From Tetragonia tetragonoides (lineage: Eukaryota; Streptophyta; Magnoliopsida; Caryophyllales; Aizoaceae), in contig CM076153.1 in the NCBI GenBank assembly GCA_038025085.1, positions 8,215,501 through 8,279,500 on the forward strand: a DNA stretch of 64,000 nt, given 5' to 3'. Of this stretch, positions 34,818 through 47,184 are shown one piece after another (the stretch's first letter is position 1; each line of letters begins with the position of its first letter). The position numbers were made by a program, and so were the translations under genes. The notes under the pieces are model-generated. The model searched no databases. It saw only the letters and a list, made by a program, of their open reading frames with translations, and was not told the origin of the DNA.

Positions 34818-35005
34818 CTCCATTCGTCTCATAAAATCCTAAACGTTTGCCTTTTGAAAGTCAAACATAGCAAACATTAAATACTTTTGTCAGATTTATT
34901 TTTAAGAGTACTTTCATTATATTCATATAATTGTAGTTATTTACGGTCACAGTGGTATCTTAAGGACCGTGAAAAAGTAAACGTTTAACATTTTATGAGA
35001 CGGAG
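34818..35005. mobile_element. Stowaway-type MITE
   Basis: Ends CTCCATTCGTCTCATAAAAT and ATTTTATGAGACGGAG are inverted repeats flanked by TA (34816-34817 and 35006-35007). It is a non-coding 188-bp element between the SAP12-like gene and the DUF6598 gene. Confidence 0.85.
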
Positions 35006-35318
35006 TACTTCATAACTTTACCGCCCAAAAGGCACACAAATATGCTGTAAAACAGTTCAGGTACAAAAATAATAACACCTTCCTGAAATTTCAGCTCACT
35101 ACAGTTGCCCAGGCAATTGCAGATTTGCAGCATAGACAACTTATTTCCTAGGTCTCTGTTAACAAAACAGAACTTCTAAGAACACAGAAATTTACCAAAT
35201 AGAATCACCAAATCTCACAAAATGAGTATTATTTCTTCGACTTCAGCATCCAATATGAATTACGATATTCCTAAAACTTCCACAGACGAAGCAAGAGGCA
35301 TTAGCATGGCCTAATCTA

Positions 35319-37178
35319 CTACTGTACAGCAACAATGACCGAGCCACCTGGTCCATCAATTTTCTGATACGAGGGCTCATCAACTTCAAATTCCACAAAG
35401 TCTTTGAAACAAGGACCATCAAAGCCAATGGATAGGTCTACATCAATGATTAGCGAAGAACTTAACGACACTCCAACTACTGATCTTGAAAGGGGCAGCT
35501 GTTCAATCTGCTTGTGTGTCTCAAAAGGATCATCATCAGTAGGAGATTTCTTGAAGAGTGTTGTTCGAAAGTACTCTTCCTCGTATCTGGTTAGGTAGGG
35601 ATAATTCCGATACCTAACCATGACACTCCCATGAACAATGCCATCGATATATGAAGTGCCTTTCAAATACAGAAACACTCTCACGGTAGCCAGTGCCCCA
35701 TTTGAGAACAATGTACAGTGCATAGCAGCGTAACCATGGTCACCTGGAATAACTGAGCAAAGACGCTTATCCAGCCACTCCTTATTAGGGGCATAAAGCC
35801 TCCACCCCATATCCCCCCTAATTTCTACCCTACCTGTAACATCCCTAAGGTTAAATATAATGGTTATCAGCTCGCCCTCGAAACTTTTATTATCAGGACA
35901 CATGATAGACAAAGTGTTAGATGGACCCAAAGTCACAGCAGAGTTCCTATCTCTTTCAAAGAGAGAGTATACACCACAAGAATCACTAATTTCAATCTTA
36001 CCATAAACACTCGATATCTCATCACCCTCTTCACATCCAATATAAATAGAAAAGATCTCCAGTAATGGAACAAAATTCCTGAAGACATTAAAGTTACTTA
36101 AACGATGCTTCCTGCCACATCAATTCAAGTGTTAGAGATCGAACATTTAGTTTGGAAGCCATGCAATATGATTATATAGAATGAATCACTTACGGAGTGA
36201 TTTTCAAGGGCTGTGAAGCTTCTTCCAAGGGGACAATGCAAAAGTATCGCCCTCCTTTCTCCACGAACGACAAAGGAGAATGCTTCTCCAAGCCATCATG
36301 TTTTGTCTGTGCTCCATTATTTGATGCTTCGGTATATGGGGATGGAGGACATACGGGCGACCACTCCACCACCACTTTGATTATAGTACCATTTTTTCCA
36401 GACAGTTCTTGTGTATCCGAATGCAAACAGGGATAATAACATTGGAATTCTCTGCTATCTTTAACAATTTGGAACATGCCTTCATACAAGTCCAAGTCAA
36501 TAGCAAGATCCGAAAATGATGAAACAACAACTGTCGACCTAAAAAGTTCAAAGGACTCCCATAATGATCCGGTACATAAAGTTCCTCTTTTGATTGCATG
36601 AATAGAGTACTACACATATAATCTCCTTTCCCATAAGTAAGGGAAGAACGAGCGGTAATAGTTCCGTAAAGCATAACAGGGTCACCATCCCTATCTTTAT
36701 TATGAAGTGAGACCATTACTTCAGCCATTATTGCTCGCGGGCATAAAGCGTAGTGCACTTGAACGCGGCTGCTAGATTTGCCATCTACATACTTGTGGAG
36801 GTCTTTTTCGTAGACATCTGAAGACGCTGTCTGATCCTCGAAATAGAAACACCCTTTGGCAATATCTATACCCTCAGCATTGTCCATGAGATGGATTATA
36901 ATTGAAGACCCTCCAATAGGTATAACTGCACCATCAGGAGGACCAATTAGTGACAATTGATCACCAGGCTTAACCAACTCACACTCATCATCATCTCGTT
37001 CGTATAGATACATGATAGAATTATCACTCAAAATGACGCGAATATCGCCATAAACTTCATAAGGTCTATCTCTCTTAGATATGCTGTGGATAGTCACAGA
37101 GAAGACCTCAACCAGTGGTGCTGCTTGGACCGCGCATATACCCATATCTTCGTGAGTTATTTCACGAATTCCGTCCAT
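35319..37178 (-). CDS. Tandem-DUF6598 protein (60 kDa jasmonate-induced protein-like C-terminal region), frameshifted
   Basis: Two exons, 37178-36194 and 36111-35319, joined in phase 2. Each encodes one DUF6598-like unit: the first begins PLVEVFSVTI and contains VYGDIRVIL and ALCPRAIMAEV; the second begins VPLLEIFSIYIGCEEGD and contains NLRDVTGRVEIRG and ends near GPGGSVIVAVQ. DUF6598 is known as the C-terminal partner of the ribosome-inactivating domain in JIP60-type proteins, but no such domain precedes this gene. The start at 37178 is chosen by alignment with the + strand copy at 56668; an upstream in-frame ATG at 37334 exists. The frame shifts by one lost base around 36533-36545. Splice sites are otherwise intact. 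Biochemical function of the domain is not known to me. Confidence 0.8.
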
Positions 37179-37334
37179 ATTCGAAGAACAGGATTCAACC
37201 TTCGATATTTTAGTAAGAAAAGCAAAATGTAAAACACCAAATCTGTTGATATCCTCAGTGCATATTTGGTACTTCTGGCAAATACAGACAGCTACCATTA
37301 TAGATAGCAAAAGGAAATGTGCGGGTGAAATCAT

Positions 37335-38893
37335 GTAACATTAAAAAGCAAAAGGAAGTTCTCTCATGAACTCCTTGCGTTCTCAATTTCAGGAGAAAAA
37401 TTGGAAAATAGATTTTGTTTTCTCTCATTTACGGTAATAAAAAAGCACAAAAACTTGTATGAGGTGCCAGACGGCCTCAATGTGAGCCGCCTCAAACAAG
37501 AATGACGTCGTGTTTGACTATAGAGGTGACCTCATGTTGAGGTGGCCTTTTAAGAGACCTATTGTTCCTCAATAACATGTATACAAATTTACAGATTGCT
37601 TGTTATGAAACATCTTACCATATCATCGAAATATAAAATAAAGACTTGACCTTTGAAAATGAAATTTACAGGTAAATAAGAAAGAGAACATATATACCAA
37701 TAACACATGAACTTGTAGAAACAATGTACTTCTATTGAACTATTTTCCTTGATTTTCATGCATATTGTTTTAGCAAGTTTTTCAACAAAAACAAAGCCAA
37801 TAACAATGGCAATTAGACCAAGATGATCAAGCACTACGTTTGAGGAAGTACAAAAATGCCTAAGAGACAAGTGAAGCTTTTAACAATATAATTAACAGGT
37901 TGAAGATTTGAATCCTAATAATTCTCAATTTTCAAGCTTTTCAATTCTTCCAAAAACCCATCAATACAACAAGAAAAGGGTATATCTTGGAATTGAGCAA
38001 TGCAAACCTGAAACGGCGATGAAACAGCGGTAGTGTGGCCTCACAAAAGCAATTTGTTTAGTGGGACACGGAAATAGGAGGTGAGTGATCACAAGATTAG
38101 AAGGAGTGATGAAGAATAAAATGCCTCTATTATCACGTTTTTAATCCCACAAATGGAAAATTAGAGGTTTTATGTTTTTTAACGGCATTTTGGTAAACCA
38201 ATTTTATATCTCCCAATTTAGTTTCAAATCTAATACCTCCCAAACAATATAATAAGGTTAACTATAATAATTCTCCATTTCCCAAGATAAATCTCATCCC
38301 CACCTCCAAATTTCAAATTTTCACTCCTACTTTTCAAACGCTCTCTTAGGACTTTGAAATTCAGTTAAGTATACTTAGATTTAACGAAATTAAGATACAT
38401 TATATGAACATTTTGAACAACATTGTAAGCCACGTGAGCAAAGTGACATTGTTCCACAAGTGGTGCAATATTGGCACACGAGTTGAAATTTTAAGTTATT
38501 AGGTTGGAGTTTCGGAGTTGGGAAATTGGCACATAAATTTCCAAGGCAGACGATTTCAAGTTTTGCCGTTTTTTAGTTGATAAGTGCAATATGTATACAT
38601 TTCAACTCCCTGTTTTAGTGTCCCATCAAATTTAATTCTTTTTAGAGGAATCCCTAATTTTGTGCTTGCATTTCCACAATGTGACAACTGACTGCCACTC
38701 AACTCAGCAAAGCCAGTAAGAACTAAGATCTGAGATCTTACAAATAAAGCACTTAAATACATCAAATATGGCTATGTACCAGGATCAAGCCTAACAAGGA
38801 CAATAAAGCTCTCCGAAGGAAGATTGTATACAGTACAACATTCGGCATCCTATTGAGAACACAATATACAGGCCAAGTGTGACTACAATAAGA
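37335..38893. other. Intergenic DNA between the DUF6598 gene and FTRC
   Basis: 5' flank of the DUF6598 gene followed by the 3' flank of FTRC. Around 37460-37555 GGTGCCAGACGGCCTC and related GGTGGCC/GAGGTGACCTC words form imperfect inverted repeats. No gene is seen; a 5' non-coding exon of the DUF6598 gene could lie near 38000. Confidence 0.4.
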
Positions 38894-41800
38894 TCATATA
38901 TTTGCTGTCACTTCTCGTATCTCATCCAAGCTGATCGTCTGCAACCAATACAACACAATTATCACCGAAATCTAAGGAAATGGTCAAATATTAGCTCTCT
39001 TGGAAAAACACCATGCAGACATACCTGATCCTTGCCAGCAAAATCATTCTCAGGGGTCAGGAAAAGCATGCAGTGGCACTCCTTCCTGTCAAATTGTCAG
39101 TTCATTATAAGTCGCTAGTTGAACAAGGCATGTGAATTTTGAAAGAGGAGCAGAATATGCAGCTAAGCTATACACTTTAACTAACAGAAGAATATCCACA
39201 AGGCTCGATAAGCCTAGCCCCCCACAAGACACAAAAACGTCATCTCAGAGGAGATACGGCGCCCAAGAGCAAGACTAAGCAACAGGACAGTCACCTCCCA
39301 CTACCTGTATATTGAGGATAGAAAAAATACAAACTTGAAAACACGCCTTACAAAGAACGGTAAACCCAAATATGGATCCACAATCCCACTAGAAATTATC
39401 CCAAAAGGTCAGAATCAGAAACCAAAGTTCACAAACTGGTTCTCATTACTCCGCACATGCTCACTTTCTTAGAACCTACACAATACTTTCCAAAGTTCAT
39501 GACCCCTCCTTAAAGAAAGAAAAAGAGATGTGTGAATCTCGTATGTACGAAATATATGTGCAAATCACTTCTGCATCACTGTTCTGATTCATTTAGCACA
39601 AAACCACGGTGCCTTCTTACAGCAATATTTAGTATTGTAAAGTTCACTAATTCATTAAAAACTCCCCTTCATATTTTCTGAAAACATATTCAATTTCACT
39701 AGTTACATTCACTTAAGCAATAATGTGGAGCTGGGTGCAGTACGTACATATGTTGATCTCAAGACAGATTCTGATGGATAACTCTTAAATACATACAGCT
39801 GTGCCCATTTCTACATTACTGGTCATTGACTTCCAAAAAAGTAGTCGAGGTGATCAACTTTCAAGCAACTACCATGATAATTTGATTCTTTTAGTCATCT
39901 TTCGATGCTATACCAAAAGCAGACAATTGCAGAATTCATTGGAATATCAACTGGCTGTACTTGTTACTCATCTCCGATACTTATAACCACATCTCGAATT
40001 TATACTTTGATGACTAACAGCTCCCCACTATGATTGTAAACCATAACGTCATAACACATAGTCTGTCTCTAATTGTGTCATCTTTTCAAGTTCATGTCCA
40101 ATCAGATCATTTACCTGAGTGGTGGAGGTATCATAGTATCAATTACTCATATCAGGGTCTACGACTCGTAAAGCATAAAGAAACCCGAACTTTTACCAAA
40201 ACGCATACTCACAAACTCTGCTAGGCAACATGGTACCCCAAAAATTCCCTAGAAGATAATATATCCTCTTTTCCTTGGGCTGCAAACATATATGTAAATA
40301 TGGATCCATATTGCAAGACATAAGTTGAACTACTACCAGCAACCCAAAATATAACATAGTATTATATTCAAATTACCAATCAAATCTAGTACAGACAAGC
40401 AAAAATGAAACAGCCATTTTGGAGTGACGTAAACTGAAAGACCTCTTGACCAAGAAATTCCAAGTTATAGAACCTTGGCAATTACATCTCTAACTGAAAT
40501 AACAAATTGGTCTTTATGTTTCACAAGATGAAAAAGCATCTTTATTCAGTATCTATAGTCATAGTGTTAGAATTAAACAGGAAGCTACCATACCTCTCCC
40601 TCATTGGCACGCATGGACAATTCCAAAACCCCTGACCAGCTTCAGCTGGTTTGTCATCATAATGCCTGAAACACATAAATACAGTATTTTTAACTTCTTA
40701 AGCTATCAAGGAAGAAAGGGAAAAACCGTCCAGATAAAGGAAATAGTACTCACCTGCAAGGGCAAAGTGGAGCACCTAAGGTGTCCTTGTGCTCTGCTAA
40801 TCCCTGTTTACATCATGATAAAGCCAAGTTTATTTACCAAAAAGAATGCATTACCTGACTAGAAGTAGAACAGTGTAGTTGTAGAGATTACTAAATAACT
40901 GACAATATGGAGGCATAAGCTTTTCAATATCTACTATCCCCATTGAACAGAAAGACAGAAAGTACTTCTAATCATTCTCATGTGCTTTTCCTATTTCAAC
41001 CAGTGATTCCTCGAGGCAGCTCAGCTAAAGGTAACATTTTCCCGGCTCTAAAGACCAAACACCATTTGAACCCTGAAGTTAAACGGGCTTGACTGGGTGA
41101 GAGTAGACGGAATAGTACAAGGTGGGGTGGCCTCCTAGGAATCATTGCATTGAACTCCCTTTAATAAAAAGTACTTGGGGCGGATCAACTAGTGTTCTTT
41201 TTTTTTTTGGGAAATCAGGTGGATCAACTAGTTAACTTGTGATGGTATGGTATGGTTTTGCACAACGATAAAACTAGTACATATATTTCACCAAAAGGAG
41301 ATGCCAAATAAGGGAGAGAGATAGAGTGAGAACTAGACCTGGCAGTCCTGATCCGAAACCGATTACCCGACCCGATTGACCTGAAACCGTAACCGAATAT
41401 ACCCGAATAGTGGCAATCCGATTTAGAACCGATTATCCGAAAGGATCCGAACCGAAACCGAAATGTTATTGACCCGACGACGACCCGTATCCGAATCTAA
41501 CCCGAACCGAATTGAAACCAAACCGTTCAGAACCGAAACCGATTTGATCCGAACAAAACACAAACTGATTCAAACCGACCTAAACCGAAAATGACACGAA
41601 AACCAAAAAAAATCGAACCTGAAATTGGTTAAACGATATTTTTTGATGAAAATAATTATTTTTTACCACATAATTTAAAGATTATACACTAAACCTCACT
41701 TAGTGTTAACCCAATTTGGTGATTTGAATGAAAATTTGAGAATGAACGCTCAAAATATAGCCTGACCCGAAATTGACTCGACAGTTCGGACCTGTATCCG

Positions 41801-44534
41801 AACCCGATCCGAAATGACACAAACCGATTTTAACCCGACCCAAAAGGAACAGACTTTTCAAACAAAAACCGATCCGATATTGACCCGACCCGTATGAACC
41901 GACCCGAAGTGATCCGAAAAGGTACAAATCCGATTAAACCCGAACCCGAAGTATAACCGAACCGAAACCGACCCATACCCGAATATAGGTCGACCCAATT
42001 AGACCCGAACCGAAATTAACCCGACCCGTAACCGATCCGATTGACCCGTTTGCTAGGTCTAGTGAGAACGGCATCAAAGGAGGTAACAGCATTAATACTT
42101 AAGTTTATATAACCTATAAGAACACATATTGAGCTTCATACGATTTGGCATACTCAATTTAATAGAAAAGTCATTGCAGCCTTGTTCCTCAGAAATTTCT
42201 GCCATATAATGGGATTAGTCGAGCAAAGCCCGGATACCGATGTTATCTAAAAAAAAAACTGCCATTTAAGAAACAAATATTTCCTCAACAATTTTAAACT
42301 TTTTATATTCAATGGCATCAATGAAGATTTCCTCAATTTGCATGTGTGGTTTCAATGGTAAGACTGTCTCATTTTATGTCAAAGTAGAATACTCGCACAC
42401 ACAACCAAAGCCTAGACAATAAACAAGATGAGACAAAGCATGTACTCTAACAGATATAATACCTTGATAACAACAGATGTGACACCTTTATCAACGCAAA
42501 AATATGTTCCTGACTTGCGAGCATACTGCTCAGAGAATTTCCTCATTATTTCAATAGATTTCTCTGAAGGTTCCACTGAACAAGAAAAGGATATATGAGA
42601 ATGATACCTCAACATATCAAAACACATGCTTGATGTGATAAAAAATAATTAACATTACAATTAATTATACAAAACAGGTAAGAATTCATAAAACTCCAAA
42701 AGATGAGGAGGACCAGCATATCAGGTGATAACTTCTAATTGCATAAGCAATCTATTCATATTTAAAATTTTATTGTAGTATCTGGAGAGCATCAAATGGC
42801 TTTTAGCAGTGAGTTACACAAATTGAGGACCTTCTCAAGTTCTCATACACCCTGTATACTATCTCAGCTCTATGGAGCCTAAAAGAGAACAGCAAGAACA
42901 TTTCTATATGATAGCATGTCCAAGCCCTCAATTCAAACCTTTCAAACACAAAGTTGAATTAGACTTCACACGATACTTTGTGTCCCACCAACAAATACTG
43001 AATAGGCCAAAAGAAATATTAACATCACATAATCATTTATCAACATTGCATTGGGTTAAAAAAATAGCTAAAGCCAACTGGTCACATAACAAAGCAAATG
43101 GCTGACCAAGGAAACATAAAACTAACAGCCCAGCCTGACCCCATACCATTCACCCTACTTCAACCCCCTCGCTCATTCTCCACATCAAATCAACCCAAAA
43201 CAAGAGACCACCTGTACCAACTCAAAATTGCTTCTTATATGTCTTACTCTTTTTCATAAGGAAAGTCTATCAGCACATTAAGAGTTACTGAATACATCGA
43301 ATTGGATCATAATAAATACACTACGTGCCTGTTTGTCAAGTCTATAAACTGAAAGGATAAAGCAGACAAGAAAATTTCTGAAGTATGATGCTTCTACTTC
43401 CTAGACCTTTTCAGGTTTACTTACAGTTGCGAGTTTAACACTAAACCAGGACTAACAGCAAGGAGGGTGAAAACCAGGGCTTCTGAAAGTGAGATTCTAC
43501 CTTAGTGTGATGGGAAAACTTAAGATGCAAGCATTTCAATAGACCTTACATCACTAAATAATGACGCTCTTTCTGTTTTAGGGCATCCAAAACAAATCAA
43601 GTTTGAGATAGATACTTGCCTTTCATTTTTTCATAACATATCATCCACTTGACAAGGATTTTTCACAAAATTTGCCCATTGCTAAGACAAAACTTTTGGA
43701 AATTTTAATATACACCAATAAGTTTGTCACTAGATCCATGATCATTAATTTATTTCTAATTATGATTGTTTCTGTAGATTATTTATCAGGTTGGGTTGAA
43801 GCCAAAGGAAAGTATGATCTTCTTGACATAATCACCTATATGGTTTGAAACCAAAGGCCAAACTGATGATGATGTTTCTATGGTAACCATTTAATGGTAG
43901 ACTATTTTGTGACATTTTAAGAAAGAATGACTGAAAGAAAACATAAACTCTCCCTTACTATCTAGGGCAGAAAGAACAATTCTCAAACAAGCTCAGACGG
44001 TTATTCTGTTTTTTTCTTCAATAATATTTCTTACAATTCCAGAAAAGACTAAACTCTCAAGTGATTATTCACTCACTCTACATCAAGAGTTTTCAACCCC
44101 ATAATTTCAATTTCAATTTGAAAAGTTTTGAAAGTAATTTTAAGTACCTTACAAGTTCTATGAACAAGAAAAACAACAACCACCACCAAAAAAAACTGCA
44201 GTAAGCTAAGGCTTCACAATTTCACATAGACAAAACGTCGAACAGGTGATATACAACCCATAACCCAATTACCAAAAACACCAAATCTTACTCTTCAAAC
44301 CAAACCCACAAAAAATTCAATTGAATTTCATCAAAAATGGATCTGGGTTATTACAGAACCGACCAAAATTACTTAAAATAAAACGCAAAAATCAATAAAA
44401 TCAAGAAGAGAGAGAGTGAGAATATCACCTCCAGCACGAACCACACATTGTTGATGATGAGAAGAGCGCTTTGGAAGAGTTGGGAAAGAAGAAATGCCAA
44501 AACTGTACGAGGTAGAAGCTTGAAGAGCTTTCAT
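38894..44534 (-). CDS. FTRC: Ferredoxin-thioredoxin reductase, catalytic (beta) chain, chloroplast
   Basis: Catalytic subunit that passes electrons from ferredoxin through a 4Fe-4S cluster to thioredoxins, linking light to redox control in the stroma. Six exons: 44534-44429, 42575-42463, 40803-40754, 40665-40594, 39085-39025, 38938-38894; phases all join and give 148 residues. Residues 1 to about 33 are Ser-rich and basic, a transit peptide. The cysteine set Cys87, 89, 106, 108, 117 and 119 (CPCR, NCPCVP, ECHCM) has exactly the spacing of spinach FTR. By that comparison Cys87, 106, 108 and 117 bind the cluster and Cys89-Cys119 form the redox disulfide. Intron 2 (40804-42462) has been enlarged by a 5S-like relic, a hAT-type element and a SINE fragment. 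Confidence 0.97.
41028..41160 (+). pseudogene. 5S rRNA-derived relic in FTRC intron 2
   Basis: The segment reads GGCTCTAAAGACC, then CTGAAGTTAAACGGGCTTG, GGTGAGAGTAG, and GGTGGGGTGGCCTCCTAGGAA. These follow in order the plant 5S rRNA stretches around GCACTAAAGC, CCGAAGTTAAGCGTGCTTGG, GCGAGAGTAG and GGATGGGTGACCTCCTGGGAA, as I recall that gene. Changes and small indels are spread throughout, so it is not functional. It may be a retroposed 5S pseudogene or the head of a 5S-derived SINE. Confidence 0.75.
41334..42061. mobile_element. hAT-type non-autonomous element, CCGA-rich interior
   Basis: Ends TAGACCTGGCA and TGCTAGGTCTA form an inverted repeat, flanked by the perfect 8-bp duplication GTGAGAAC (41326-41333 and 42062-42069), as in hAT transposons. 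Most of the 728-bp body is degenerate repeats of words such as ACCCGACCCGA and ACCGAAACCGA. No transposase. It lies in FTRC intron 2 and is related to the elements at 55572, 59097 and 59729. Confidence 0.88.
42206..42258 (+). mobile_element. SINE 3' tail fragment in FTRC intron 2
   Basis: GGGATTAGTCGAGCAAAGCC, then CGGATACCGATGTTATCT and an A-run. The tail is like that at 9487. A short direct repeat CTGCCAT (42199-42205 and 42259-42265) brackets it. Strong 5' truncation leaves only about 50 bp. Confidence 0.6.
42576..44428. other. FTRC intron 1
   Basis: 1.85-kb intron between the transit-peptide exon and the first catalytic exon. AT-rich; I see no transposon ends or internal gene. Confidence 0.6.
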
Positions 44535-45050
44535 GGCGATTCTTTAAAAGTTGACTGATGGGCAAAAAATGAAGAGTGATTTGGTAAAATTTTATAGTGG
44601 ACAGTAGACGATTTAGATTTGTGACTTTTATCAACAAAAAAGTTGGAAACTTTTTAATTGGGGGGTTTTGGATAATTTCAGTATTTTTATTTTAATTTGG
44701 CTAAGTCACTGCGCGCCACTTGTTGAGAAATGGAGTATATCGGTTTGATATTTTGGGAGTGTGAGGATATCAGATTCAGATATGGCTGGGCTTCTGTTGT
44801 TTTGGGTTGATAAGACTCCTGTGTTTTTTTCCTACGCATTTGCGTGCATGACTACAATTTTTATCAGGTTTCACTTCCTCCGTGGCTCGTCCAGACGGTC
44901 TTTTCATAATTTTTAGTGAGATAACAATTACATTAAGTGAAATAATTCAACATTGGTCACGATTACTAAAAAGTAACCCCTAATTTTCTAAATATGAACC
45001 CTATTTTATTTTAAGTTGATCTTATACAAGATTCGATCAACCTTCGGTTT

Positions 45051-45130
45051 GATTGGTTAGGAGTTTAGGACGAGTGACTAATTCGGTACAGATTGGTTAG
45101 GAGTTTAGGACGAATGACTAATTCGGTACA
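45051..45130. repeat. 40-bp tandem duplication
   Basis: Units 45051-45090 and 45091-45130 begin GATTGGTTAGGAGTTTAGGA and differ at one base. Non-coding spacer upstream of FTRC. A second short repeat, AGAAAACAAGATGG in three imperfect copies, lies at about 45362-45402. Confidence 0.9.
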
Positions 45131-45845
45131 GATCTTTTTGTTTATTATTAATGTTTATTCTTCATGATTCAAAAACATAATGGAAGCACAAGATTAGATT
45201 GTATGAGTGGCTAGTGGGTATATGTGAGTCTTCACCAATACTACTATTTTAACTTACCGATTTTGGGAGGTAAGATGTTAACCTGTTGAGTCCAAACAAG
45301 TCATTTTTATTTTTTAAGAAGAACCATACAAGTCATTATGATCATCTGTTTGGAGTAGATAAGAAAACAAGATGGAAGAAAACAAGATGGTAGAAAACAA
45401 GAGCTAACCATTAGGTGGATTGCCAGTCCATTGAACAGTACCAAAACAAACACAAGTAGTCGAGAGTAGTGGTAACAAGAAGTTTGAGACAACAATAAGT
45501 CTTGTATAATAACCGCTTAGATGCACATAATAACAATACAGAAGTATGAGTTATGCATATATACAATCAGAAGGTTATTTTTCGACCAATCAACTAAAAA
45601 CTTCCAACTTCCCGCAATGCCATTAACCTACCAATTCATCCATCATCCAATTTCAATCAACATAGATTATTCACTAGTACCTGAAAATATAACTATATTC
45701 AGCAAAAGTGTAAAAATATCTTTCCTATACAAGTATCAGCAATAAGTTCATACTATGTAAGACGCTTTTGCTGCAGACCTAGAAGCCGCATGAGCAACCT
45801 TATGAGCAAACAGCAGTACAAAATGAGGATCATTTGCTAGCTAGT

Positions 45846-46008
45846 ACATTACATATCTCCCTGTCCTTACACTGTTTGATAGAAGACTATGCAAAGGAAC
45901 AAGCGAAGGGGAAAAGGACAGGACTCTAGATAAATCTACCTCATTTTGCGCTGAACCAGCTCCTGTACCTCGCTCTTCTAAACGATCAAGCAGTTCCTCA
46001 GAAGAGGG
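45846..46008 (-). other. Coding-like fragment of unknown identity
   Basis: On the minus strand a stretch reads SSEELLDRLEERGTGAGSAQ and continues open to a stop at about 45846. Its composition looks more protein-like than its AT-rich surroundings. A stop codon lies just before it and I could not find a clean acceptor, so it may be a gene relic or chance. Confidence 0.2.
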
Positions 46009-47184
46009 AATTTACTCTTTTCAACTTCTATAGGTCTGAATCATCTGATGGATCCCCACATGACAACATCAAATCCTCGTATATCTTGCTTGATGACAAG
46101 GACACTGAACAGCCAGACACAGGAGTGCATGTCGTGCTGTGATTTGTGGGCTTAAGGCAGCAGCAAAGGCAAGGTATAAAAGCTTATAGTAAATTGGTTT
46201 CAATATTTGGTTTACATTGAGTTGTTGTCTTACTCTTTCCCACATTTTCCTTTCTCGATCTTCAACTTAACAGAACAATAGACAGACTGTATTTGTTGGT
46301 TTAGAACCAACAGCAAGAAGACGATTGTACTTGAATAATAGACTTAAAAACCAGAATGCAACTACAATAAAAGTACGCAACAGAATGCACCAAGAAGGTA
46401 TAATCCATGAATCACACAATTTTAAGGTAAATTTATTTATACGAACAGAAAAAGGTTGTTGCCTTGCCAATACTAGGAGCACTGCGCAGAATGAACATGA
46501 ATACTACATGCATCAACCCTAACAAACATCACTTACATGAACTTCAACATATAGCTAAAAACTGGCAGGTGTCTATGTCACTTAGATGAACTCAACTAAT
46601 ATAGCTAAACATTGGCAGGTGTCTGACTGTCAGCTTTGGCCATTTTCCAACAATTGATTTGGACCAAGTTCAAGTTCACCCATGTCTGAGTGCCAAGTAC
46701 AAGTACCCAACATGGATTATCATTCCACACTTCGTTTTCTTATCTCCCCAACTTCACACAAATATAGTCATATAAATAGACTGTAACTGAAGATAATAAA
46801 TAAGGCAGCAATGATATCATTGAACATTTATAAAATCTTACAAAAAAAATAAAAAAAGAAGCGCTAAAATACACATGGAAGATACATGAAAAAGGAATTA
46901 TTCCGTGAACTTGAGCTATCTTTGATTAGCTATATAAAGAAACAGAGGTACTTACACAGAACACTTACAAAGAATGAATAGAAATGCTTCACTCATAGCA
47001 TCTAAGATACATGCTTGGCTAACCATAACCTACTCATATATATGTCCAAGAGTTTGGCCATTTTTCCAAAAAATTCGCACCGTTTCGCCTAAATTGAACC
47101 ATCCAAGTCCTGGCAACTACATCCGAGTGCATCTTACGCAAAACAGAATGAGAAGTTCATGCAAGATATCATCCAAGAACAAGT

